In this document: in pieces, positions 34,301 through 42,115 of the stretch
Layout of the letters: every line of letters starts with the position of its first letter
Position numbering within the stretch: position 1 is the stretch's first letter
Assembly: GCA_963825585.1 (NCBI GenBank)
Contig: CAWGTX010000006.1
Coordinates: forward strand, 62,001 to 126,000
Length of the DNA stretch: 64,000 nucleotides
DNA from: JAOUGY01 sp963825585
Lineage (GTDB): Bacteria > Actinomycetota > Acidimicrobiia > Spongiisociales > ZC4RG35
Reading direction: 5' to 3'
Notes under the pieces: model-generated
What the model saw: only the letters and a program-made list of their open reading frames with translations
The model's database searches: none
Told to the model about the DNA's origin: nothing
Position numbers and translations under genes: made by a program

Positions 34301-34589
34301 GACCAGGACCTGGGGCGGTGTGGTGGGAATCTGGCCGCAGCAGTCGCTGGTCGACGGGACGGTGACCACCCAGCCGGAGTTCGGGACGTGGTTCAGCGAT
34401 GTGGGGTTCGCGGTCGAGAACCATGGCACCGAGCCGGACATCGAGGTGGTGTTCCCTCCGCACGCGGGCGGGGATCCGCAGCTGGAACGGGCCATCGACG
34501 AGGTGCTGGCCATCATGGGGCCTGATTCGCCGGTGGAGCCCGATCTCTCGCGACGTCCGTCGACGACCCCACCAAAGCTGCCCCGCTGA
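31356..34589 (+). CDS. Tricorn-type S41 protease
   Basis: A GTG at 31356 follows a GAGAGG site and gives 1077 residues. The N-terminal 680 residues are WD40-like/tricorn propeller repeats (SEDDLWHVDANGG, RFSPDGSMLAFVS, WSPDGRWLAFG). A short linker rich in Gly and Asn lies around 525-555. Then come the core domains: catalytic His in SEAWRLQRDHFWSENMSG (about 697), a PDZ segment (GVGIAAGDRLLAIDGVPLD) and nucleophile Ser in NEMAGSDGDIFSHTFK (about 962). Tricorn degrades peptides released by the proteasome. The earlier in-frame ATG lies inside the upstream gene. Confidence 0.93.
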   Translation: MAGRGYYRHPSIHGDEIVFVSEDDLWHVDANGGTASRITANPGSHTHPRFSPDGSMLAFVSRDEGRPEVHLMAADGGPSRRLSHLGTTTQVAGWQPDGSAVVAASDHRQPFAGWTHLWAVPIDGSQPRSVGVGPAFSVTYGSGRRMALGRNTFDPARWKRYRGGRAGSIWVDRSGDGVFEPLVTLPGNLASPMWVGRRIFFLSDHEGTGNIYSVTPTGAGLRRHTHHEEFYARFPSTDGRRIVYQCGADLWVLDPATDVGGPVDVGIVSARPQLNRRQVSAARHLESVALHGSGHSLAVTARGASFVAPLWEGAPTRLGPVSRHRRRLTTWLAGGDGVVAVTDEPGEERLVVEAADGSAPPEIIDRDLGRIRSILPAPAGASRVAVTNHRHELWLVDIGRRTARMVHRSPFSWIGGVAWSPDGRWLAFGASTTRTTMNIHLTDTRSRRTRVIGRPEFVDHTPSFDPDGRYLAFLSSRVLDPVPDSVFHDYSFPRSSIPLLVTLRGDEPSPFGVAGRQPRPPGAPADGNGTGMGNGTGKANGNGTGPDDGGVEIDFEGIAARTEAFPVPVGRYQGLALARGRALFSSWPVTGSRGTPWIESERPLGTLQAWDFAADRIDTVADGVGGFGLSADAKVLVLVARRRVRVVPASWKDDKSGKDTPGRESGWVDLDRFRIEVRPTDEWRQMFSEAWRLQRDHFWSENMSGVDWLAVHDRYAALIDRVGSRSEFSDLLWEMQGELGTSHAYELGGDFRPEPTWSLGRLGADIVWDRNAWRVESLPEGDPWDRSASSPLTRPGVGIAAGDRLLAIDGVPLDRLTSPDSQLVDRAGRPVRITVATGRRKPRTVVVTPLGSELALRYRDWVNGNRRIVAEATGGRVGYIHVPDMQAPGFAEFHRSWRLEVDKEGLVIDVRFNRGGNVSQLLLEKLARRRLGYRVTRWRQPYPFPTDSPAGPMVCVTNEMAGSDGDIFSHTFKLAGLGPLIGTRTWGGVVGIWPQQSLVDGTVTTQPEFGTWFSDVGFAVENHGTEPDIEVVFPPHAGGDPQLERAIDEVLAIMGPDSPVEPDLSRRPSTTPPKLPR

Positions 34590-34733
34590 ACTCGCCCTGC
34601 GGACGGCCTCTCCGACCCGCCAGGCGGTCGGTCCCGGTCCGGGTCACGGGTCGGAGGGACCCAAGTCCCGGCTTCCGCCGGAGCCCAACCTCCGCTCTCA
34701 AGTTTCTCGAACCGTTCTGCCGATGTCCGAGGC

Positions 34734-35714
34734 ATGACGTTTTCGAGACCACGGACGGTGATCACCCTGGCGGCGCTGGTGTGGTCCGTGGTTCTCCCCG
34801 GATCTGCCGTGGCCTCCGACGTCACGCCCACCGGGATCGAGGCGGAATTCCTTTCCCTCCTGAACGACGAGCGGGCTGGTCACGACCTCGAGGCGCTCTC
34901 GTCGATGGCCGAGTTGACCACGGGGGCGCGCCTTCATGCGGCCGAGATGGCCGAGGCGGGATACATATTCCACAATCCCGACCTCGGCTCGGTGCTGGCC
35001 GACGGCTGGAACAAGCTCGGCGAGAACGTGGGCGTCGGGTACACCGCCGAATCCCTGCACCTGGCGTTCATGGGCTCGCCCGGCCACCGCGACAACATCG
35101 TCGACCCGTCATATGACACAGTGGGTGTGGGGACCGTGAAGGCCGGCGGGGCCATCTACGTAGTGTTCGTCTTCGCCGACCTGATCGAGGTGGCGGCCTC
35201 GGGCGGCCGCTTCTCCGATCTCGGAGATTCGCCGTTTGTGTCGTCGATCGAGGCGTTGGCGGCGGCGGGGATCACGTCGGGGTGTGGGGATGATCGGTTC
35301 TGTCCGGATGATCCGGTGACCCGGGGTCAGATGGCGGCGTTCCTGGTGCGGGCGTTGGATGTTCCCGATGCCGGGGGGAGTCGATTCTCCGATGTCGAGG
35401 GGAGCGTGTTTGAGGCTTCGGTGGAGGCGTTGGCGGCGGCGGGGATCACGTCGGGGTGTGGGGATGATCGGTTCTGTCCGGATGATCCGGTGACCCGGGG
35501 TCAGATGGCGGCGTTCCTGGTGCGGGCGTTGGATGTTCCCGATGCCGGGGGGAGTCGATTCTCCGATGTCGAGGGGAGCGTGTTCGAGGCTTCGGTGGAG
35601 GCGTTGGCGGCGGCGGGGATCACGTCGGGGTGTGGGGATGATCGGTTCTGTCCGGATGATCCGGTGACCCGGGGTCAGATGGCGGCGTTCCTGGTGCGGG
35701 CGTTGGGTCTGTGA
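34734..35714 (+). CDS. Secreted CAP (SCP/PR1)-domain protein with three near-identical SLH repeats
   Basis: The 326-residue protein has a signal peptide ending near SAVAS and a CAP domain (HNPDLG, LGENVGVG, SPGHRDNIVDPSYDTVGVGTV, residues about 35-150). Three S-layer-homology modules follow. The modules share the 58-residue unit ITSGCGDDRFCPDDPVTRGQ and the VRALDVPDAGGSRFSD tail, and are almost identical in DNA (174-bp period from 35251). The protein should attach to cell wall polymers. The function of bacterial CAP domains is still unclear. A paralogue follows directly. Confidence 0.9.
   Translation: MTFSRPRTVITLAALVWSVVLPGSAVASDVTPTGIEAEFLSLLNDERAGHDLEALSSMAELTTGARLHAAEMAEAGYIFHNPDLGSVLADGWNKLGENVGVGYTAESLHLAFMGSPGHRDNIVDPSYDTVGVGTVKAGGAIYVVFVFADLIEVAASGGRFSDLGDSPFVSSIEALAAAGITSGCGDDRFCPDDPVTRGQMAAFLVRALDVPDAGGSRFSDVEGSVFEASVEALAAAGITSGCGDDRFCPDDPVTRGQMAAFLVRALDVPDAGGSRFSDVEGSVFEASVEALAAAGITSGCGDDRFCPDDPVTRGQMAAFLVRALGL
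35251..35714 (+). repeat. 174-bp in-frame tandem repeat encoding SLH modules
   Basis: The word AGGCGTTGGCGGCGGCGGGG begins at 35251, 35425 and 35599, exactly 174 bases apart. The units differ at very few positions, for example tttgag against ttcgag. This is 2.7 copies of a 58-codon unit. Low divergence indicates recent duplication or gene conversion. Confidence 0.95.
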
Positions 35715-35721
35715 GACGCAT

Positions 35722-35749
35722 TTGCCCCACCGCTCGCTTTTGCTATCGT
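35722..35749 (+). promoter_or_regulatory. Possible promoter for the second CAP-SLH gene
   Basis: TTGCCC (35722-35727) and TATCGT (35744-35749) are separated by 16 bases and lie 57 bases upstream of the second CAP-SLH start. This resembles a sigma-70/SigA-type promoter. No expression data support it. Confidence 0.35.
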
Positions 35750-35759
35750 GCCCGGGTCA

Positions 35760-35795
35760 GTGACTAGGTCAAAGGGACGCGGAGTGACTAGTCAC
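35760..35795. promoter_or_regulatory. Repeated GTGACTAG words and a perfect palindrome before the second CAP-SLH gene
   Basis: GTGACTAG occurs at 35760 and again at 35784, 24 bases apart. The second is part of the perfect palindrome GTGACTAGTCAC (35784-35795), just before the AGGAGAG ribosome site. Spacing near two helical turns suggests an operator for an unidentified dimeric regulator, although it might also fold in the mRNA leader. Confidence 0.45.
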
Positions 35796-35806
35796 AGGAG
35801 AGTTAC

Positions 35807-36772
35807 ATGAAGCATTTCAGAGACCGGCTGGCACTCGTTCTTCTCTCGGGGATCCTCGTCGCGGCCCTCATGCCGCTCCAGGCCTTCGCGGCGACGTCGG
35901 CCCGGGACCAGTTGATCGACCTCATCAACGAAGAGCGCAGTGACCGGGGGCTCAACGAGCTCAAGCCGCACTCCGATCTCGATGAGGGTGCTCAGGCACA
36001 GGCCGAGGCCGTCGCCGATGCCGGCTATCTCTTCCACAACCCAGACCTCGGTGACATCACCAGCGGATGGGCGATGATGGGGGAGAACGTCGGGTACGCC
36101 GGATCGATCGCCTCGGTGCACGAGGCGCTCATGGAATCACCCGGTCATCGCGAGAACATCCTCAACGCCAACTACAGCCACGTGGGCGTCGGAGTGGTCG
36201 TCGCCGACGGCTCCGTCTGGGTGGCCGAGGTGTTCATGGATTCGATCGGTCCCTCCCAGTACGAGGGCACCTTCTGGGACGACGACAACTCCGTGCATCA
36301 GGGCTCGATCGAGTGGTTGGCGCAGTCGGGCATCACCAAGGGCTGCAGCCCCATCCAGTACTGCCCGCTCGACACCGTCACCCGGGGTCAGATGGCGGCG
36401 TTCCTCCAGCGGGCCATGAACCTCCCGGAGGGAACGGGCAACACCTACAGCGACGACAACTCCTCGATCTTCGAGGGAGCCATTCAGGCGATGGCCAACG
36501 CAGGTATCGCCGAGCCCTGCGCCACGGGTCGCTACTGCCCCGACGCCCCGATGACGCGGGAGATGATGGCGGTGTTCCTCACGAGGGCCCTCGACCTGCC
36601 CGCCAGCTCCACCGATCGCTTCGTAGACGACAACTCCTCGAAGTTCGAGGCCGAGATCCAGGCGTTGGCGAAGTCGGGGATCACGGTGGGTTGCTCGGAC
36701 ACGCATTACTGCCCGAACGACTCGGTGACCCGTGAGCAGATGGCGACGTTCCTCATGAGGTCGTTCGGCTGA
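35807..36772 (+). CDS. Secreted CAP-domain protein with three diverged SLH modules
   Basis: The 321-residue paralogue of the preceding gene has a signal peptide ending PLQAFAA and a CAP domain (LFHNPDLGDITSGW, MMGENVGYAG, ESPGHRENILNANYSHVGVGVV). It has three SLH units whose Cys pairs (GCSPIQYCPLDTVTRGQ, PCATGRYCPDAPMTREM, GCSDTHYCPNDSVTREQ) could form disulfides. Here the SLH copies are well diverged, unlike those of its neighbour. An AGGAGAG ribosome site precedes the ATG. It is probably a cell-wall-bound surface protein. Confidence 0.9.
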   Translation: MKHFRDRLALVLLSGILVAALMPLQAFAATSARDQLIDLINEERSDRGLNELKPHSDLDEGAQAQAEAVADAGYLFHNPDLGDITSGWAMMGENVGYAGSIASVHEALMESPGHRENILNANYSHVGVGVVVADGSVWVAEVFMDSIGPSQYEGTFWDDDNSVHQGSIEWLAQSGITKGCSPIQYCPLDTVTRGQMAAFLQRAMNLPEGTGNTYSDDNSSIFEGAIQAMANAGIAEPCATGRYCPDAPMTREMMAVFLTRALDLPASSTDRFVDDNSSKFEAEIQALAKSGITVGCSDTHYCPNDSVTREQMATFLMRSFG

Positions 36773-36827
36773 CCGGGCGCCGAGGACGCCAGCCGACCCG
36801 GCCGGTTCGGCATGTAGCCTCCAGTGG

Positions 36828-37928
36828 GTGACATCGCCCCACCATCTCGATACGGTCCTCGTCAACATCGGTCGCCCCTCGAGCGGCGGAGCGCCGCTCA
36901 ACCACCCGATCGTGCCTGCCTCGAACTTCGCTCCAGGCGGGAGCCACTGGTACTCCAGGTCCGACGGCACCGACACCGTCGACGCCTTCGAACTCGCAAT
37001 GGGGAGTCTCGACGGAGGTCGCTCGGTCTCGTTCGGCTCGGGGATGGCGGCGGTGGCGGCCGTACTCGACCAGGTCCCCGTCGGTGGGCGGGTCGTGATC
37101 GGCCCGGACACGTACCACGGCGTCTCCACGTTGCTGGCCGACGGGGTGTCGGCCCGGCGCTGGTCGGTCCGGATCCTCCCGCACGACGACACTGCGGCCT
37201 GGGTGGCGGCGCTGGCGGATTCAGACATGGTGTGGCTGGAGTCGCCGTCGAACCCGCGCCTCGACGTCTTCGACCTCCTCACCATCTGCGGCGGTCGGCC
37301 GCGACGGGCCACGGTGGTCGTCGACTCGACCTTTGCGACGCCGCTCGGCCAGCGACCACTCGAACTCGGGGCGGACGTGGTGGTACACAGCGCCACCAAG
37401 TTCATCGGCGGCCACAGCGACCTGCTGGCGGGTGTTGCCACGGCGATCAGGCCGGACCTCGTCGACGCGGTCCGGCGTCGGAGGAGTCTCGGCGGGGCGT
37501 CGCTCGGTGCCCTCGAGGCATTCCTCGCCCTCCGCGGGCTTCGAACGCTCTCGCTCCGCCTGGAACGGGCCACCGCCAACGCCGGTGGGCTGGCGGAACG
37601 TCTCGAGGCGCACAGATCGGTGACCCGGGTGCGGTATCCGGGGCTGGCGTCCCATCCCGGCCACCAGCTCGCCCGGACCTTCATGACCGGGTTCGGCGCC
37701 GTCATCTCCTTCGAGGTCGCCGACGACGAAACTGCCGACCGGTTGGTGGGCGGTTTCGGGCTGATCCACCACGCCACCAGCCTGGGCGGAGTGGAGACAA
37801 CGGCCGAACGCCGGTCCGGTTATCCCGGCTCGGACCACATCCCGCCCGGACTGATCCGGATGAGTGTCGGATGTGAGCACGTGGACGATCTGTGGAACGA
37901 CCTCTCGGGTGGCCTCGATCGGCTGTGA
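36828..37928 (+). CDS. Cystathionine gamma-synthase/lyase-family PLP enzyme
   Basis: The 366-residue fold-type I enzyme begins with GTG. It has the PLP phosphate segment FGSGMAAVAAVL, substrate loop WLESPSNPRLDVFD, Asp in VVVDSTFATP and the Schiff-base lysine in VVHSATKFIGGHSD. It belongs to the Cys/Met metabolism family, which makes or cleaves cystathionine or O-acyl-homoserine adducts. Synthase, lyase and gamma-lyase cannot be told apart from these motifs alone. It converges with leuB, leaving 18 bases between the stops. Confidence 0.9.
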   Translation: MTSPHHLDTVLVNIGRPSSGGAPLNHPIVPASNFAPGGSHWYSRSDGTDTVDAFELAMGSLDGGRSVSFGSGMAAVAAVLDQVPVGGRVVIGPDTYHGVSTLLADGVSARRWSVRILPHDDTAAWVAALADSDMVWLESPSNPRLDVFDLLTICGGRPRRATVVVDSTFATPLGQRPLELGADVVVHSATKFIGGHSDLLAGVATAIRPDLVDAVRRRRSLGGASLGALEAFLALRGLRTLSLRLERATANAGGLAERLEAHRSVTRVRYPGLASHPGHQLARTFMTGFGAVISFEVADDETADRLVGGFGLIHHATSLGGVETTAERRSGYPGSDHIPPGLIRMSVGCEHVDDLWNDLSGGLDRL

Positions 37929-37946
37929 GCCGGGTCGCTCCCGCCG

Positions 37947-39011
37947 TCAGCCGCCGATTCGCCCGGCGATGACGTCGCCGATCTGACTGGTCGACATGCC
38001 CATGTTGGGCCCACCCATGGTCTCGAGCTCTGGAAGCACCGAGGCGGCTGCAGCCTCGACGGCCCGAGCCGCTTCCTCCTCGCCCAGGTGGTCCAGGCAG
38101 AGGGCGGTCGACAGAACGGCCGCCACCGGGTTCGCCCAGCCGTTGCCGGCGATGTCGGGGGCGGAGCCGTGGACCGGCTCGAACATCGACGGGTAACGCT
38201 TCTCGGGGTCGATGTTGCCCGAGGCGGCCAGGCCCAGGCCACCCTGCACGGCAGCGCCGAGGTCGGTGACGATGTCGCCGAACAGGTTGTCGGTGACCAT
38301 CACGTCGAAGCGCTCGGGTGACTGGACCATGTAGAGGCAGGCTGCGTCGACGTGGACGTAATCGAGCGTGACATCCGGGTAGTCGCCGGCGATCTCCTGG
38401 GCGGTGCGCCACCAGAGGTCACCGGCGAAGTTGAGGACGTTGGTCTTGTGACCCACCGTCAGCCGGTTGTCGCGACGCTGGGCCTGACGGAAGGAATACC
38501 TGATCACCCGCTCCACCCCTTTGCGGGTGTTGATCGACTCCTGTGTGGCGATCTCGTCGGGCGTTCCCTTCTTGAAGAAGCCGCCGACGCCGGCGTACAA
38601 ACCTTCGGTGTTCTCGCGCACCACGAACATGTCACAGCGTTCGGGGGTGAGCCCCGTGACGGGGGTAGGCACGCCCGGGTAGAGCTTCACCGGCCGGAGG
38701 TTCACGTACTGGTCGAAGTCGAATCGCAGCTTGAGCAGCAGGCCACGCTCGATAACACCCGGCGGCACCTCAGGGGTACCCACTGCGCCCAGCAGGATCG
38801 CATCGTGCTCGGCCAGCTCGTCCTGGATCGATGACGGCAGCACCTCGCCCGTCCGGAGGTATCGGCCACCCCCGACGTCGTAGTCGCTGTAGTCGACCGA
38901 GAAGCCGTAGCGGACGGCGGCGGCGTCGAGCGCCTTCACCGCTTCGGCCGTGACCTCGATGCCGACGCCGTCTCCGGGGATGGTTGCGATGCGATAGGTT
39001 CGATCCGACAT
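37947..39011 (-). CDS. leuB: 3-isopropylmalate dehydrogenase
   Basis: From the ATG at 39011 the protein has 354 residues in the isocitrate/isopropylmalate dehydrogenase family. It shows IATIPGDGVGIEVTAEAV, the arginine cluster LLKLRFDFDQYVNLRPVKLY, the metal-binding DNLFGDIVTDLGAAVQGG and the adenine site EPVHGSAPDIAGNGWANP. The reaction yields 2-oxoisocaproate from 3-isopropylmalate in leucine synthesis. Tartrate dehydrogenases are close relatives, but the presence of leuA in the window favours LeuB. A longer frame from 39074 is rejected as non-homologous. leuC and leuD are not here. Confidence 0.88.
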   Translation of the reverse strand: MSDRTYRIATIPGDGVGIEVTAEAVKALDAAAVRYGFSVDYSDYDVGGGRYLRTGEVLPSSIQDELAEHDAILLGAVGTPEVPPGVIERGLLLKLRFDFDQYVNLRPVKLYPGVPTPVTGLTPERCDMFVVRENTEGLYAGVGGFFKKGTPDEIATQESINTRKGVERVIRYSFRQAQRRDNRLTVGHKTNVLNFAGDLWWRTAQEIAGDYPDVTLDYVHVDAACLYMVQSPERFDVMVTDNLFGDIVTDLGAAVQGGLGLAASGNIDPEKRYPSMFEPVHGSAPDIAGNGWANPVAAVLSTALCLDHLGEEEAARAVEAAAASVLPELETMGGPNMGMSTSQIGDVIAGRIGG

Positions 39012-39027
39012 CGGGCGAGCATAGGTG

Positions 39028-39201
39028 ATGGCGATACCCCGACCGCCGTCTGAACGTTGTGCCGGAGCGGTCAACAGGCCAACAGCACCCCTGATCTACG
39101 TCAACCGGATCATCGCCCACCTCATGAACGTGATGACGGCCGTGGTCATGCCCCTCGACCGGCTCGACTACTGGGACGAGGACACGATCGACCGGGACTG
39201 A
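39028..39201 (+). CDS. Candidate small protein, 57 residues
   Basis: Divergent from leuB, an ATG at 39028 (with a GTG just before it) opens 57 codons. The C-terminal part is a hydrophobic helix (LIYVNRIIAHLMNVMTAVVM) followed by an acidic tail (PLDRLDYWDEDTIDRD). The contrast of a clear membrane-type helix and a strongly acidic end is not what random frame would give, but there is no good ribosome site. Translation could also begin lower, at an ATG about 21 residues from the helix start. I recognise no family. Confidence 0.35.
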   Translation: MAIPRPPSERCAGAVNRPTAPLIYVNRIIAHLMNVMTAVVMPLDRLDYWDEDTIDRD

Positions 39202-39207
39202 CGATGC

Positions 39208-40356
39208 TCAATGGTTCAGGAGGTCGAGCCTCCAGGCGTCGGCCAACTCTCCGAACATGCTCGGAGCGTTCGGAACCGTCCACACATGGAGCATCTCGTT
39301 GGTGATGGCGATGGTGACCGACCCGATGGGACACATGCCGAGCGGTGACGTCATCCCGGCCAGACCCGGCGGAATCAGACTCAGGCATGCCTCCTCGTGC
39401 CCGTGCCACACGGTCAGGCGTCCTCCCACGGCCGGTCCGCGTTGGTGGGCCTCCGGCATCTGGAACATGGCTCCGAGCAGGATCGGCCCGCCGTCGCCAA
39501 CGGCGTAGACCAGCGTCTCCGGTTGGGCGGGGTCGAGAATCACGCCATCGCCGACGTGAGCCCGGTTGTCTGCGTGGAAGTCGAGCCCGGTCATTCCCTC
39601 GACGTCGAAGCCGGCGGCGGCCGCCACTGCCGGGTCTTCGTACACCGCGATGGCATGTGCGGTGGCCTGTTGCAGCTGGCGCGCTGCGATCAGGGCCTCG
39701 CCCACCGGGAGGTCCTCGTCGGTGGTCGGAACGAGCACCCCCAGCGGAGGAACCCCGCCTATGTGGTGCCCGCCACCGGTGTTCATGCCGGCTCCCCACG
39801 CCGTCAGTGACACCAAAGCCGTCAGCGTTGTGATCCCGAGCAGGGTTGCCCCACGTCGGAGTCGCCGCGAGAGCGGTGCCAGCGCAACAAGTGCAGTCGT
39901 TTCGAGGAGCTTGGTGGTCATGGCCGTCTGATCCGGTGCCGATCCGAGTCCGGCCGAGACCATGAGGCCGAACGCGGACGCCACCAGGGCGAGGACGGCC
40001 AGTCGCGCCCGGTCGTCCGTCACGAGTCTCAGTGCCCCCCACGCCAAGGCGACACCGCCGACCACGTATGCCACCGTCCACCCCGTCAGCTCGTGTCCGA
40101 AGGGCAGACCGAGGTGGATGAGCGCCGACGCCGCCGTGAGCCACGCCGCCAGCCGGCGTTGTGGTGAGAGTCTCCGGTACCCGGAATCGAGGAGAACCGC
40201 CAGTCGGCTGCGGGAGCGCTTCACGAGTTCGGCTATCACCGGGAGCAGAGCCAGCGCCAGCAGGCCGGGGATGTGGGCGTCGATGATGTCGTACATGGGG
40301 CTGCCGACGTACTCGCCGTCACCGGCGATGGGAAGAGCGCCGTGGCCGAGGATCAT
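39208..40356 (-). CDS. Multi-pass membrane protein with extracytoplasmic C-terminal domain
   Basis: The 382-residue protein has about six hydrophobic helices in the first 200 residues. A C-terminal region of about 180 residues carries no membrane segment and includes the sequence ALIAARQLQQATAHAIAVYEDP, plus a His/Cys-containing part (LTVWHGHEEACLSLIPPGLAG). That kind of module appears in proteins of unknown function from high-G+C bacteria. A start at the ATG about 20 residues in (MYDIIDAHIPG) is also possible. It overlaps the upstream membrane gene by four bases (ATGA). Confidence 0.75.
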   Translation of the reverse strand: MILGHGALPIAGDGEYVGSPMYDIIDAHIPGLLALALLPVIAELVKRSRSRLAVLLDSGYRRLSPQRRLAAWLTAASALIHLGLPFGHELTGWTVAYVVGGVALAWGALRLVTDDRARLAVLALVASAFGLMVSAGLGSAPDQTAMTTKLLETTALVALAPLSRRLRRGATLLGITTLTALVSLTAWGAGMNTGGGHHIGGVPPLGVLVPTTDEDLPVGEALIAARQLQQATAHAIAVYEDPAVAAAAGFDVEGMTGLDFHADNRAHVGDGVILDPAQPETLVYAVGDGGPILLGAMFQMPEAHQRGPAVGGRLTVWHGHEEACLSLIPPGLAGMTSPLGMCPIGSVTIAITNEMLHVWTVPNAPSMFGELADAWRLDLLNH

Positions 40357-40715
40357 GACCGTCGTCCTGCGGTGAGTGCCAACACCAGAACTGGGATGGC
40401 GATCCGTACGATCCCGACCGTGAGCAGGGGCGGTCGGTGGGCGATCCAGGCGACCGCGGCGACATCAACCATTCCCAGGCTCAGGAGGACCCACTGCATC
40501 TTCCTTATCGAGCCCACCCCGCCACCTTCCCGCCCGGACCACCCCACCGCGCCGGCGATGAGCCCGGTGGCGACCGCCGGCACCGGTGAACCGATACCGA
40601 GGAGGCCCAGGGCCGTGGCCTCGATCGTGGTGACGACGAGGATGATCGTCTGGACGGCGATGAGGGAGCGCGCCACCGGAAGGCGGGGGTCGGTGAGGGT
40701 GGTTGGGATCGTCAT
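40353..40715 (-). CDS. Small membrane protein
   Basis: This 120-residue protein has about four hydrophobic helices (SLIAVQTIILVVTTIEATALGL, AVATGLIAGAVGW, WVLLSLGMVDVAAVAWI, VGIVRIAIPVLVLALTAG). Its stop overlaps the start of the larger membrane protein gene, so the pair is likely to function together. I cannot assign a family. It lies just beyond the end of the two-component kinase gene, on the same strand. Confidence 0.7.
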   Translation of the reverse strand: MTIPTTLTDPRLPVARSLIAVQTIILVVTTIEATALGLLGIGSPVPAVATGLIAGAVGWSGREGGGVGSIRKMQWVLLSLGMVDVAAVAWIAHRPPLLTVGIVRIAIPVLVLALTAGRRS

Positions 40716-40795
40716 ACGGGCATCATCGGAGGGGACGATGAGCCCACGATTGACCGTCGATGAGCCGATGGTGAGAACGGCCGACGGCCAGCCGG

Positions 40796-42115
40796 TCAGG
40801 TCGGGATGCGAACGGTGAACTCGGCGCCGCCATCGGTGCGGTTGGCGGCGGTGACCGTCCCTCCGTGCGACGTGACGATTTCTCGGACGATCGCCAGACC
40901 CAGTCCGGTGCCCGGCCCGGTGCGCGACGGGTCCGCCCGGTGGAACCGCTCGAAGATTCGTTCCAGGTCCTGCGGTGGGATGCCCGGCCCGCGGTCGGAC
41001 ACGGTGAGGACCGCGTGCCCGTCCACCGTCCTGAGACCGAGGACCACGTCGTGGCGCCCATGCAGGCGGGCGTTCTCGGCGAGCGCCACCACCATCCGGG
41101 AGAGTGCCTCCCGGTCTCCCCGCACGACCACCGTGTCTCCACTGAACCCCGCACCGACCCGTCGTGCCGCTGCAGCCACGATCGGGCCCAGGTCGACCGG
41201 AACGATCGACACCTCGGTGCCGGCGTCACCTCTGGCCAGCGCCAGTAGACCGTCGACCAGCGCCGCCATGCGCTCGGACTCGGCGGCGATGTCGGAGATC
41301 GCCTCCGCACGATCGGGCGGGGAGGCGTCGGGGTGCTCGGCGAGGAATCCGGCATTCGATCGGATCGAGGTGAGCGGCGTCCGCAACTCGTGGGATGCGT
41401 CGGCCACGAACCGTCGTTGGGTCTCGAGCGCACCGGCGAGTTCCAGTTGGCTTCCGGCGAGGCGGTCCATCATGGCGTTGAAGCTGTTGGCCAGGTGTCG
41501 GACCTCGTCGTCGTGTCGACCGGGCGGAAGACGGCGGGTGAGATCGCCGGTACCGGCCACTTCGTCGGCGGTGGCAGCCAACTCGGCCAGCGGCCTCAGC
41601 GCACGGCCACTCACCACCCAACTCGCCAGAGCACCGGCGATGGCGGTCAGCACGGCCGCCACGATCAACGCCACCCGTACGCCTCCCAACTCGGCCTCGG
41701 CGTAGTCCGCCGACTGGGCCGCCACCACCACCCCGCCTTGCCACGGCGTGGCGGCGAAGACGAACCGGTCGGTGGTCAGCTCCGTCGTTGCTCCCGGTTC
41801 TGGCACCGCCAGCTCATCGGGCACGGCAACAGGGGCACCGTCGAGTTCGGCGTCGGTATAGACCACTGCGCCCGCCCGGTCGAGCACGACCACGAACGGT
41901 TCGAGGGCGTCGGCGGCGTCGGCGACCACCGGCGGTCGAACGGCACCTCCGGGTTCGAATGCCGCGGCGGTGTCGGCGGCGAGCGCCCGGAGCCTGGTCA
42001 GTTGGTCGACGGGCGCCGTCTGTGAGGCGAGGGATATCACCAGCCAGGCGAACAGGGCGATGGTGGCGGTGGCGAGGACGGTCCCGAGCAGGGCGAGACG
42101 GCGGCGGATCTTCAC
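40796..42115 (-). CDS. Sensor histidine kinase, membrane-bound
   Basis: From the GTG at 42115, which overlaps the regulator stop (GTGA), the protein has 439 residues. Two membrane helices flank an extracytoplasmic domain of about 130 residues, followed by HAMP (SGRALRPLAELAATADEVAGTGDL), the phospho-acceptor FVADASHELRTPLTSIRSNAG, and ATPase boxes (SDRGPGIPP, GTGLGLAIVREIVTSHGG). It resembles MprB/TrcS-type kinases, though the signal is unknown. Confidence 0.93.
   Translation of the reverse strand: MKIRRRLALLGTVLATATIALFAWLVISLASQTAPVDQLTRLRALAADTAAAFEPGGAVRPPVVADAADALEPFVVVLDRAGAVVYTDAELDGAPVAVPDELAVPEPGATTELTTDRFVFAATPWQGGVVVAAQSADYAEAELGGVRVALIVAAVLTAIAGALASWVVSGRALRPLAELAATADEVAGTGDLTRRLPPGRHDDEVRHLANSFNAMMDRLAGSQLELAGALETQRRFVADASHELRTPLTSIRSNAGFLAEHPDASPPDRAEAISDIAAESERMAALVDGLLALARGDAGTEVSIVPVDLGPIVAAAARRVGAGFSGDTVVVRGDREALSRMVVALAENARLHGRHDVVLGLRTVDGHAVLTVSDRGPGIPPQDLERIFERFHRADPSRTGPGTGLGLAIVREIVTSHGGTVTAANRTDGGAEFTVRIPT

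Noticed and set aside
34590..34733. Cyclic-di-nucleotide or other riboswitch before the first CAP-SLH gene
   Set aside because: The 144-base stretch folds in places, but I could not find the conserved core words of any riboswitch class I know.
36137..37777. 546-codon open frame opposite the CAP-SLH and gamma-synthase genes
   Set aside because: Antisense shadow of two well-supported genes. No recognisable domain.
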